36,299 nucleotides of DNA from Gemmatimonadota bacterium. Lineage in GTDB: Bacteria; Gemmatimonadota; Gemmatimonadetes; Longimicrobiales; Gaopeijiaceae. Where the stretch lies: contig JACQVF010000046.1 in assembly GCA_016209885.1 (NCBI GenBank), positions 1 to 36,299 of the forward strand, in the 5' to 3' direction. The position numbers and the translations under genes were made by a program. Position 1 is the first letter of the stretch, and the number at the start of each line of letters is the position of its first letter. The notes below the pieces were generated by a model, which saw only the letters and a program-made list of their open reading frames with translations, ran no database searches and had not been told where the DNA came from. Below, in pieces: positions 6,384-13,556 of this stretch.

Positions 6384-8171
6384 TCACTGCCCGCTCTTGC
6401 TCTCCACTACGGCCAGCGGCACATCGCCGAAGCCCGCCCGCTGTGGGTTCTGCCGTCCGTTCGTCGCGTCGGGAACCTTGCTTGTCAGATAGTCGTACGC
6501 CTCCGTGAACGTGATAATGCCGTCGCTGTTGCCGTCGCCGGCGCCCTTCAGCGCTTCGAGCAGGAAGTACGTGAAGACGCCGTGGCCGCCCCAGCGCGCG
6601 TCCTCGAGCGAGAACTCGTTCACGTCCGCGGCTGTAATGCTCAGTCGCCGCGACGGCGCGAACAGCTCGGCGAATCCGCTGGCGATGGGGTTGCTGCGCC
6701 CGAGCTCGGCGCCTTCCGTGACCTCCTTTTGCGTGCCTGCGGAATGGCACGCGTCCGCGATGACCACGACCCGCTCCGCCGCGATCTGGCGCCTCAGCGC
6801 CGTCTTGACGTCCCACATGGGGAACGCCGTAGCCGCCATCGCTTTGAGGTCCGTGTCGTACGGCAACAGGTACAGGTTGTCCGGGCGATTCGGATCCGGA
6901 GCGCCATGGCCCGCGAAGTAGATCACGACCAGGTCGTCCCAGTCCGCTTTCTGGAGGAAGACGAACAGCGCCTCGCGCATCGCCGCCGCTGTGGCCCGCT
7001 CGTCCTGCAGGAACAGGATGTGGTCTTTCTCGAAAGGTCCGGCGGTCGCGCTCGTCAGGAACTCGTGCACGGCCCGCGCGTCCTCGCCCGCGTACTGGAG
7101 GTCGGGGATCTCCGGAGACTGATACTGCCCGATCCCGATCACCACCGCCCAGCGCTGATCGATTCGCGGCGCCGCCACCGCCTCCGTTGTCGCGCCGCTC
7201 GGCCCCACGGCCACGACTTTCACCGTGTCCTTCGACAGCGGGAGCGTCGTCTCCGCCACGAACCGCTGGGCGTCGCCCTCGATTCCCAGCCGCTTCTTGA
7301 GCTCCACGGGAAGCGGCTCCAGACGCGCGGCCTTCCCCTCCACCTTCACTTCCACGGCCGGGCCCACGACGACGCCCTCCAGCCGCACAGGATTGAAGAG
7401 CGCGGCCGACCTGTCCCCTCGTTTCACCACCCCGAGCCCGCGCGTGCCCCCGCCCGAAGCGGGCGCGACGTCCGCGCTCAGGATGGCCAGCCCCGGACGG
7501 TCCGACGCCGAGGCCGCCTTCTCCACCTGGGCCGGCACCGAGCCCGGGTCGGGCTTCCAGTAGAGCGCCTCCTGCCACGGCTCGCTCTCCCAGTTGTTCA
7601 TCACCTGGCCAATGAAGCTCGTCCGGGACAGGATCTCCGCCGTGGCCTCCCGGATCGCCGCCGTCCGCGCCGCCTGTTCAGTGGCCTCGAGCTTCCGCGA
7701 GTTCGCCCGCGCAGTGGCGATCACCTTCCCCGCATCCAGACGCAGCGCCCGGACTTCCACCTCGCTCGTCGCCGTCATGGCCGAACGGTCGACGGGGTCC
7801 GGCCGCGCGCCCCAATCCGCACGGCCAATAACGAGCACCTGGGCGCCGAAGTCCCGGCCCAGGTTCGTGGCCGCGCCCTCGTCCCCCTGAAGCGCTTTCT
7901 GCACGAGGTCGCGCTGCGCCCCCGTCTGGGCCAGCGCCGGGTCGATGAGCGGGAAACCCGCCTCCCTCAGGAAGCGCACGAAATCCCGCGTCGCCACCTG
8001 CCCCTCGCCCTGCTCCGCGATGAACACCAGCGTGCGGGGCAGATCACTCTCGAACCTGATTCCAGCCGGCTGCTGCGCCCGCTGCTGTCCCGCGGCCGGC
8101 CCTGCCGTCGCAGCCAGCCACAGGCCCCCGAGGAGCGCCAGCGGCACACCGGGTCGAAGCGGTCCGCTCAT
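6384..8171 (-). CDS. Exported metacaspase (caspase-like peptidase C14) with EF-hand-like loop
   Basis: The protein has 595 residues. A signal peptide (about 1-29, cleaved after AAG) precedes an N-terminal domain (about 35-190) that resembles CsgG/FlgT-type envelope domains (FGAQVLVIGRADWG). A middle linker region includes TTLPLSKDTVKVVAVG. The caspase p20-like domain starts at RWAVVIGIGQY (340). The catalytic dyad is visible: His422 in VIYFAGHGAPD and Cys475 in VVIADACHSAG. Near the C-terminus, residues 546-557 (DGNSDGIITFTE) fit the 12-residue calcium-binding EF-hand loop, with Asp1, Asn3, Asp5, Gly6 and Glu12. Metacaspases cleave after Arg/Lys and many need calcium. Its ATG overlaps the stop of the upstream CsgG-like gene (ATGA), with GGGAGGAGA upstream, so the two are translationally coupled. 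An envelope location is inferred from the signal peptide. Confidence 0.92.
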   Translation of the reverse strand: MSGPLRPGVPLALLGGLWLAATAGPAAGQQRAQQPAGIRFESDLPRTLVFIAEQGEGQVATRDFVRFLREAGFPLIDPALAQTGAQRDLVQKALQGDEGAATNLGRDFGAQVLVIGRADWGARPDPVDRSAMTATSEVEVRALRLDAGKVIATARANSRKLEATEQAARTAAIREATAEILSRTSFIGQVMNNWESEPWQEALYWKPDPGSVPAQVEKAASASDRPGLAILSADVAPASGGGTRGLGVVKRGDRSAALFNPVRLEGVVVGPAVEVKVEGKAARLEPLPVELKKRLGIEGDAQRFVAETTLPLSKDTVKVVAVGPSGATTEAVAAPRIDQRWAVVIGIGQYQSPEIPDLQYAGEDARAVHEFLTSATAGPFEKDHILFLQDERATAAAMREALFVFLQKADWDDLVVIYFAGHGAPDPNRPDNLYLLPYDTDLKAMAATAFPMWDVKTALRRQIAAERVVVIADACHSAGTQKEVTEGAELGRSNPIASGFAELFAPSRRLSITAADVNEFSLEDARWGGHGVFTYFLLEALKGAGDGNSDGIITFTEAYDYLTSKVPDATNGRQNPQRAGFGDVPLAVVESKSGQ

Positions 8172-8872
8172 CGGTCGTCTCCTCCCTTCTTCTCCAGCGC
8201 GTCGAGCGCCTTCTTCGCCTCCAGGAAGTTGGGGTAGATCTCCAGCGCCTTGCGGTAGTGCTCGATCGCCCTCGCCGTATCGCCCTTGTCCTGGAAGTCC
8301 ACGCCGCGCGAGAACTCGATGGTCGCGTTCACCGGGATGGACTCGGCCTTCGGACGCGCGGACGGCGGCGTGAGCTTGAGGTTCGCCATGAAAAGGTCCG
8401 CCAGCTTCTCGACCATGCTCAGCAGCTCGGTGGGCTTGTCCGTCAGCTTCTGGACTTCCAGGATCTCGCCCGTCTCCGCATCGACGAGCCGCACGTCCAT
8501 GCGCATGGAGCTGGCGACACCCGAAACCTGACCGAAAACCAGGTACTGCGCACCGATCATCTTCCCCACCTGCGAGGCGGTGGCGGCATCGACACGCCCC
8601 GAGAGCGAGAGCTTCTGCTCCGTCAGAAGCTCCTGCAAGCGGTACCGCTCGATCACCTTGAGCCCGGGACGGCCGGAGAGCTCCGTGATCAGCATGCTCG
8701 ACACGGCCTTCCCCACCGGCCCCGAGTTCCCGGCCTCGCCCAGCAGGAAACCCTCGAAGTCCGAGACCGCCATCGTGGGCTGGTCCGCCCCGGTGCTCTG
8801 AGGGGCCAGCGGCCGGGTCACCCCCACGACGAGCAACGCGGCAATTCCCAACTTCAGTGCTCGATTAGCCAA
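8168..8872 (-). CDS. CsgG-family envelope protein with TPR tail
   Basis: The protein has 234 residues: a signal peptide (about 1-25), a CsgG-like domain (about 33-165; MAVSDFEGFL, VIERYRLQELLTEQKLSLSG, GAQYLVFGQVS) and a C-terminal TPR pair (AIEHYRKALEIYPNFLEAKK). No lipobox cysteine is present, unlike secretion-channel CsgG. The start is TTG at 8872: GGAGG lies five bases upstream and no ATG fits. Its stop overlaps the metacaspase start. Proteins of this type read or assemble outer-membrane and periplasmic complexes; here it is probably a partner of the metacaspase (inference from coupling). Confidence 0.87.
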   Translation of the reverse strand: MANRALKLGIAALLVVGVTRPLAPQSTGADQPTMAVSDFEGFLLGEAGNSGPVGKAVSSMLITELSGRPGLKVIERYRLQELLTEQKLSLSGRVDAATASQVGKMIGAQYLVFGQVSGVASSMRMDVRLVDAETGEILEVQKLTDKPTELLSMVEKLADLFMANLKLTPPSARPKAESIPVNATIEFSRGVDFQDKGDTARAIEHYRKALEIYPNFLEAKKALDALEKKGGDDR

Positions 8873-8947
8873 GGGAACCTCCGGAAGCGCGCGACCAATC
8901 TGCTCCCACGTTACCGGCGGGAAGTTCGGGTGCAGGAAAAAAAGGCT

Positions 8948-8976
8948 TTGCCCGGACTCGGCTCACGCCTTAAAAT
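8948..8976 (+). promoter_or_regulatory. Promoter for the lipoprotein/beta-barrel pair
   Basis: TTGCCC (8948-8953) and TAAAAT (8971-8976, five of six consensus bases) are separated by 17 bases and lie in an AT-rich patch upstream of the gene starting at 9060. The divergent CsgG-type operon starts 76 bases to the left, so regulation may be shared. Confidence 0.6.
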
Positions 8977-9059
8977 ATAAATTCGCGTCCTCGGCGGCGC
9001 GAGCATCTTCTGGGGTGCACCCCGCTCCTGGGGACGACCCGCTCGAAGGAGTCTTTCCC

Positions 9060-10442
9060 ATGATACGCTCGCCCAACACGGTCCTCCGCGCTGCCGCGGT
9101 GTGGCTCGCCCTGCCCGTCCTGCTCGTGCAGGCGGGCTGCGTCCGTGGGATCCCGGACGTGGGACCCGAAGACATCCCTCGCCTGGAGCAGGCGGCCGCG
9201 GCGGCGCCGGGCGATCTGGACATCCGGACCCAGCTCGGGATGGCCTACTACCGCGCCGAGCGCCACGCTGCGGCGCGGACCACCCTGGGCCGCGCGGTGG
9301 AGGAGGGCGCGTCCAGCGGCGCTGCCTACCTCTTCCTGGGTCTGGCCAACGAGGCCCTCGAGGACTGGGCGGGCGCGCGCGAGGCGTACTCGCGCTACCT
9401 CGAGGTAGGGCGCTTCGACCCGCTGAAGGACGAGCTGCGGGGGCGCCTCGCCCTCATCGTGCGGAACGAGCTGCGCCAGCAGGCACAGATGGCGATCCAG
9501 CAAGAGGGTGAGATCTCCACCCAGCCGCCCACCCCGCGGAGCGTCGCCGTACTGCCCCTGCGCTTCGTGGGAGAAAACGAAGAGCTGGCGCCGCTCCAGG
9601 TGGCGCTCGCGGATATGATGATCACCGACCTCGGCCTGGTGGGCAGCGTCACGGTCCTGGAGCGCTCGCGCGTCCAGTCGCTCATCGAGGAGATGGCGCT
9701 CACGGAGGCGGGGTACGCCGACCCGGCCAGCGGCACCCGGGCCGGCCGGCTCCTTCGGGCCGAGAACGTGATCCAGGGGGTCCTGACCACACTCGGCCGC
9801 GAGGCGTTACGCATCGACGCCGCGGTGCTCGACCCGCAGGCTGCCGCCACGCGCTCCGAGTTGACGAACGAGGGCGCGCTGAACGGCCTGTTCGATCTCG
9901 AGAAGCGGATGGTCTTCAGCGTGCTGGACGCGTTGGGTATTCAGCTCACGCCGGGCGAACGCGAGGCCATCAACGAGAACCGGGCCGAGAACATCCTCGC
10001 GTTCCTCGCCTACGGCCGCGGGCTCCAGGCGCTCGACCGCGGCGACTACGCCCAGGCGTCCGCGTTCTTCCAGCAGGCGGTCCAGCTCGACCCCAATTTC
10101 GGGCGCGCGCAGCAGCAGAGCGTACAGGCGGCGCAGTTGCAAGCGGCGGCGCAAACCTCGCCGCAGCAGATCACGCAGCGCGCGGGCGGCGAGCTCCGGC
10201 CGCCCCCGGTCTCGGGCGCCGGCGCGGAAGCGGTCGCGGGCACCTCGGCAGGCGGCGACAACCTGTTGCAGCAGACCGCCAACGAGATCGTGCCGACGCC
10301 GGCGACCCAGATCGTTACGGCGGGCTCGGTCCAGGAGGGCGCCTCGCAGCAGGGCTCGAACCGGAACGCGGCCCAGGAGGGGCAGGGTCAGGAGGGCGTG
10401 GCGCAGACGGCTACGTTCACGATCCGGATCCGCCGGCCATGA
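9060..10442 (+). CDS. TPR/CsgG-like outer-membrane lipoprotein
   Basis: The protein has 460 residues. ATG 9060 has GAAGGAG at 9045-9051 and gives a clear lipoprotein signal ending LLVQAGC (Cys27); the longer frame from 9015 would spoil it. N-terminal TPR repeats follow (LGMAYYRAERHAAARTTLGR, LFLGLANEALEDWAGAREAY). A CsgG-like domain begins at SVAVLPLRFVG and includes VTVLERSRVQSLIEEMALTE and RAENVIQGVLTTLG. Another TPR follows (AYGRGLQALDRGDYAQASAF), and the tail is Gln/Ala/Gly-rich and probably disordered. Its stop overlaps the next gene's first ATG, so it is probably co-expressed with the beta-barrel. The arrangement suggests an envelope assembly or sensing role, with relatives on both sides of the divergent promoter region. 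Confidence 0.85.
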   Translation: MIRSPNTVLRAAAVWLALPVLLVQAGCVRGIPDVGPEDIPRLEQAAAAAPGDLDIRTQLGMAYYRAERHAAARTTLGRAVEEGASSGAAYLFLGLANEALEDWAGAREAYSRYLEVGRFDPLKDELRGRLALIVRNELRQQAQMAIQQEGEISTQPPTPRSVAVLPLRFVGENEELAPLQVALADMMITDLGLVGSVTVLERSRVQSLIEEMALTEAGYADPASGTRAGRLLRAENVIQGVLTTLGREALRIDAAVLDPQAAATRSELTNEGALNGLFDLEKRMVFSVLDALGIQLTPGEREAINENRAENILAFLAYGRGLQALDRGDYAQASAFFQQAVQLDPNFGRAQQQSVQAAQLQAAAQTSPQQITQRAGGELRPPPVSGAGAEAVAGTSAGGDNLLQQTANEIVPTPATQIVTAGSVQEGASQQGSNRNAAQEGQGQEGVAQTATFTIRIRRP

Positions 10443-10453
10443 GGGAGGGAGCC

Positions 10454-11581
10454 ATGAGACCGTTTCGAAGCGGACTGGCCTGCGCCCTGGTCCTCCTCGC
10501 AACCGGGGTCCGGGCCGCGCTGGCCCAGGACGGGCAGAGCCTCGGCGTCGGTGTCCACTTCCAGGGGATCCAGTTCGACCGCGCCCTGGGCGCCGACGTG
10601 GCGAACCTGATCCTCGTGCCCTTGGCCTACCGCCTCCCCCTGGGCGAGCGGCTGGATACCGACGTGTACGCGGCCTACGCCCGGGGCGCCGTCGAGGTGG
10701 GCAACCAGACCCTTACGCTGAGCGGGCTGGTGGACACACGGATCCGGGCGAGCTGGCAGGCGCGGCCGTGGGCGGTGGTGACCGTAGCCGTGAATCTGCC
10801 GACCGGAAACGCGACGCACGATCCCGGGGAGGCACGCGTGGCCAGCGTGCTCGCCACGGACATGCTCGGCTTCCGCGAGGCGAGTTGGGGCACGGGCTTC
10901 GCCGTCACGAGCGGCGTGGCCACGGCGTACCGGAGCGGCGCCTGGGGGATCGGCTTCGGGGCCAGCTACCGCGTGGCCGGCGACTTCGAGCCGCGGGCCG
11001 ACACCTCGTTCACCTACGCCCCCGGCGACGAGACGCGGCTGCGCATGGCCCTGGATCGCGACATCGGCCAGAACAAGCTCACCTTGGGATTAACGCTCCA
11101 GAGCTACACGCAGGATAAGCTGGACGGCCGTAACCTCTTCCAGTCGGGGAATCGACTGCGGGGGGACGCGACCTACGCGTTTCGCAGAGGCCGCTCGACG
11201 TGGACCGCCTACGCGGCCGACATCTGGCGCGAGCGTGGCGACGTCACCCTAGACATCCTGGGTGCCGGCGGCGCCGTGGTCGGCGACACCACGTTCCATA
11301 CGGGGTGGCAGAACCTGTTCATCGTCGGGCTGTCCGGTGCCACGCCGCTGGGCAACCTCAACGTCCGGCCGACCGTGGACCTGCGGGTGCAGGCTCGCGA
11401 AGACCTGGGCGGCGCTGGCTGGCTGCTGGCCGCCGGCGGCGACGTGCCGCTCCGCATTCTGGGCGAGTACGACGTTTTCCCCCGCGGGCGCTTCCTGTTT
11501 GGCCAGCTCGAAAGCGATCAGGGCGTTTCCCGCAGCATTTGGGGCGGCGAGCTGGGCCTCACGGTCCGCTGGAGCCCGTAG
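10454..11581 (+). CDS. Putative outer-membrane beta-barrel protein
   Basis: The protein has 375 residues from ATG 10454. This start is preferred to ATG 10439 because GAGGGAGGGAG lies just upstream and the signal peptide (MRPFRSGLACALVLLATGVR to ALAQ) then begins properly. The mature part alternates short amphipathic strands (LILVPLAYRLPLGERLDTDV, WGIGFGASYRV, LTLGLTLQSYTQ) and ends with LGLTVRWSP. The terminal residue is Pro rather than the usual aromatic residue, with Trp at -3. I recognise no specific family. It is coupled to the TPR/CsgG-like lipoprotein upstream. Confidence 0.75.
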   Translation: MRPFRSGLACALVLLATGVRAALAQDGQSLGVGVHFQGIQFDRALGADVANLILVPLAYRLPLGERLDTDVYAAYARGAVEVGNQTLTLSGLVDTRIRASWQARPWAVVTVAVNLPTGNATHDPGEARVASVLATDMLGFREASWGTGFAVTSGVATAYRSGAWGIGFGASYRVAGDFEPRADTSFTYAPGDETRLRMALDRDIGQNKLTLGLTLQSYTQDKLDGRNLFQSGNRLRGDATYAFRRGRSTWTAYAADIWRERGDVTLDILGAGGAVVGDTTFHTGWQNLFIVGLSGATPLGNLNVRPTVDLRVQAREDLGGAGWLLAAGGDVPLRILGEYDVFPRGRFLFGQLESDQGVSRSIWGGELGLTVRWSP

Positions 11582-11698
11582 CCGCCCGCCCTGCTCGCGA
11601 CGTGCCCCGGGCGCCCGCGCGAGCGGCTGGGGCTGGAGCGGCGAGCTGGCCGTTGGCTTTCCAGGCTCTACAGGGCCGTCGCTAGTCGCGTTTGCGAA

Positions 11699-11740
11699 GC
11701 GGCCCTGCCGGCGCGGGTGCCGCAAGGCCGCACGTTTTCT
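11699..11740 (+). terminator. Possible rho-independent terminator
   Basis: Arms gcggcc (11699-11704) and ggccgc (11726-11731) enclose a GC-rich 21-base segment that can pair internally, and ACGTTTTCTT follows. The stem is short and the T-run has only four bases, so this is a moderate candidate. Confidence 0.35.
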
Positions 11741-11800
11741 TCCCGTTCTCGCCGGGTCTCGCTCCACTCGCCTGCTGGCCCGCTAGTGCGCTTTCGGCGG

Positions 11801-11827
11801 TTGACACGCTTTCACGGCGCCGATAAC
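11801..11827 (+). promoter_or_regulatory. Possible promoter for the selenoprotein W-like gene
   Basis: TTGACA (11801-11806) is a perfect -35 element. The best -10 is GATAAC (11822-11827), four of six consensus bases at a short 15-base spacing. It lies about 70 bases before the ATG at 11895. The -35 is convincing, the -10 less so. Confidence 0.4.
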
Positions 11828-11894
11828 GGTTAACAGGTCGCTGAGAACAACGCACTCCGGGGACCTTGCCCTTCGACCCCTGGCGGACGACACC

Positions 11895-12116
11895 ATGCGC
11901 GTCGAGATCGAGTACTGCGGCGTCTGAAACTACTACCCGCGCGCTTCCAGGCTGGAAGCCCAGATCCGCGAGAAGTTTCCCGGCACGGAGGTCGCACTCC
12001 TCGAGTCGAGCGGCGGCGTGTTCGAGGTGCTCAAGGACGGCAGACTCGCTTTCTCCAAGAAGAAGAGCGGGCGCTTCCCGGAATGGGAGGAGATCGAGCG
12101 GGCCCTCGTCGCGTGA
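11895..12116 (+). CDS. Selenoprotein W-like Rdx protein with in-frame TGA (selenocysteine)
   Basis: Reading through one TGA (11925-11927) gives a 73-residue protein: MRVEIEYCGV-U-NYYPRASRLE and onward to a TGA stop at 12114-12116. The TGA falls exactly at the second redox position of the CXXU motif (Cys8-Gly-Val-Sec11) in a beta-alpha-beta-beta layout. The conserved tail is present: GGVFEVLKDGRLAFSKKKSG, then RFPEWEEI. Known SelW/Rdx proteins are thioredoxin-fold cytosolic redox proteins of 70-100 residues that share YCG-x-U/C, the G-x-FEV strand and K/R-K-x-G-x-F/Y-P. A 7-bp hairpin with a GGC loop lies 22 bases after the TGA, as expected of a bacterial SECIS element. No strong ribosome site precedes the ATG. 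A standard gene caller would split or miss it. Decoding needs selA, selB, selC and selD elsewhere in the genome, which I cannot see. Confidence 0.85.
11943..11959 (+). promoter_or_regulatory. bSECIS-like hairpin for selenocysteine insertion
   Basis: Arms gcttcca and tggaagc pair perfectly (seven base pairs) around the loop GGC (11950-11952). The loop begins 22 bases after the TGA at 11925-11927, inside the 16-37-base window known for bacterial SECIS elements, and has G in its first two positions as those elements require. SelB would bind it. The hairpin also encodes residues ASRLEA, so it is constrained by both roles. Confidence 0.65.
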
Positions 12117-12158
12117 GCCCGGCGCGCGCCTCCCTGGCAGCCGGAGACTGAACGATCC

Positions 12159-13259
12159 TTGGAGGATCCGATCCGCAAGATCGCCATCACCACCGGGGGC
12201 GGTGACGCCCCGGGGCTGAACGCGGTTATCCGCGCGGCCGTGATCACCGCCCTGAACCTGGAGTGGGAAGTCTGCGGAATCCGGCGCGGTTACTCGGGGC
12301 TGCTGGACGAGGACACCGACGGCATCGAGCGGCTGGACCGCCGCGCCGTGCGCGGAATCACCCACCTGGGCGGCACGATCCTCGGGACCACCAACCGCGG
12401 CAACCCTTTCGATTGGCCGGTCGAGCGGCCCGGCGGGACCGTCACCTCCGTAGACCGGTCTGATGAGCTCCTGGCCAACTTTCGGCGCCACGGGCTCGAT
12501 GCCCTTATCGCCATCGGCGGCGACGGGTCGCTCTACATCGCGAACCGCCTCTACCAGAAGGGGCTACCCGTGGTCGGTGTCCCCAAGACGATCGACAACG
12601 ACCTGGCGTGCACGGAGGTCACCTTTGGTTTCCACACCGCCGTCGAGACCGCCACCGAGGCGCTGGATAAGCTCCACTCGACCGCCGAGAGCCACGAGCG
12701 CGTCTTCGTGGTCGAGCTCATGGGCCGCCACACCGGCTGGATCGCGCTGTACGCCGGCATCTCCGCCACCGCCGACGTCATTCTGATCCCCGAGATCCCG
12801 TTCGAGATCGAGAAGGTCTGCGAGAAGGTGGAGGTGCGCTACGCCTCCGGGGCACGCTTCGCCATCATTGTGGCAGCGGAGGGCGCGGCTCCGAAGGGTG
12901 GCGCGCCCGTGTACAGGGAGCATGCCGGCCCGGGGCGGAACGCACGGCTGGGCGGAATCGGTGAGTGGATCGCCCGAGAGGTCGCGGAGCGCACGGGGCA
13001 CGAGGTCCGCTCGCTCATCCTCGGCCACCTCCAGCGCGGCGGCCAGCCCACCGCGTACGATCGACTCCTCGCCCTGCGCTTCGGCGCCGCCGCCGCCCGC
13101 TTCGTGGCTGAAGGCCGCTTCGGGACGATGGTCGCCCTCGACTCGACCGGGATGCGGGCCGTCCCCCTGGCGGAGGCGATCTCCCAGATCAAACGCGTGC
13201 CGCCAGCCGGCGAGATCGTCCGGACGGCCCGCGACCTGCGCATCAGCTTCGGCGACTGA
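12159..13259 (+). CDS. pfkA: 6-phosphofructokinase
   Basis: The protein has 366 residues of the PfkA family and catalyses phosphorylation of fructose 6-phosphate in glycolysis. Visible motifs are TTGGGDAPGLNAVIR (phosphate loop), GGDGS (120-124), VPKTIDNDL (141-149, catalytic Asp146), ELMGRHTGW and GHLQRGG. Gly123, where pyrophosphate enzymes have Asp, points to ATP as donor, while Lys143 (Gly124 in E. coli) is typical of the pyrophosphate and actinobacterial/trypanosomal ATP forms. The mixed Gly/Lys pair is known from ATP-dependent members. The start is uncertain: TTG 12159 opens the frame, but the strong GGAGGA at 12161-12166 lies inside it and would fit a rare ATC start at 12171. Confidence 0.95.
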   Translation: MEDPIRKIAITTGGGDAPGLNAVIRAAVITALNLEWEVCGIRRGYSGLLDEDTDGIERLDRRAVRGITHLGGTILGTTNRGNPFDWPVERPGGTVTSVDRSDELLANFRRHGLDALIAIGGDGSLYIANRLYQKGLPVVGVPKTIDNDLACTEVTFGFHTAVETATEALDKLHSTAESHERVFVVELMGRHTGWIALYAGISATADVILIPEIPFEIEKVCEKVEVRYASGARFAIIVAAEGAAPKGGAPVYREHAGPGRNARLGGIGEWIAREVAERTGHEVRSLILGHLQRGGQPTAYDRLLALRFGAAAARFVAEGRFGTMVALDSTGMRAVPLAEAISQIKRVPPAGEIVRTARDLRISFGD

Positions 13260-13556
13260 CAGGCCGCGGAAGAACCGCAGCCAAACTCCCGGCGCAACTG
13301 CGCCAGTGCGCGACTCACCTCCTGTCAGAGACTACACCCATGAAGGCATGCCACGAGCGTACCCGTGGGCGGCCGGGCGCCGCAGTCGCCCCGCTCGCCG
13401 TCTTGACCTTGATCGTGCCCGCACGCACGGCCGCTGCCCAGGCAGCGGCCGCCACGGATGAGGGGCGTCGGCCGCCCGCACTCGCGAGCCCTTGGGTTCC
13501 AGCCAGGCCTTCACCTTCGGGTCATTGTGCGTGCGTAGTTCCCGCCGGAACCCGAC
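13260..13556. other. Convergent intergenic region with possible gene remnant
   Basis: Between phosphofructokinase (+) and the ABC permease (-). A + strand frame from ATG 13340 begins like a signal peptide (AAVAPLAVLTLIVPARTAAA) but turns into Arg/Pro-rich sequence that runs 65 bases into the permease gene, with no ribosome site. It may be a truncated exported-protein gene or chance. I call no gene. Confidence 0.35.
13428..13451. repeat. Strong GC hairpin in the convergent region
   Basis: Arms cggccgctgcc and ggcagcggccg are perfectly complementary with only CA between them, giving about ten stable pairs. It lies between two genes transcribed toward each other and could act as a bidirectional transcription barrier. 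No T-run follows on either strand. Confidence 0.5.

Larger units (their letters stand above)
11582..11894 (+). other. Intergenic region upstream of the selenoprotein gene
   Basis: The 313 bases hold a possible terminator for the beta-barrel gene (11699-11740) and a possible promoter (11801-11827). I see no other gene; the frames crossing it are Arg/Pro-rich shadows. Confidence 0.5.

Noticed and set aside
11925..11927. TGA read as a nonsense mutation in a dead gene
   Set aside because: Its exact CXXU position, the intact conserved sequence on both sides and the bSECIS-like hairpin make selenocysteine the better reading.
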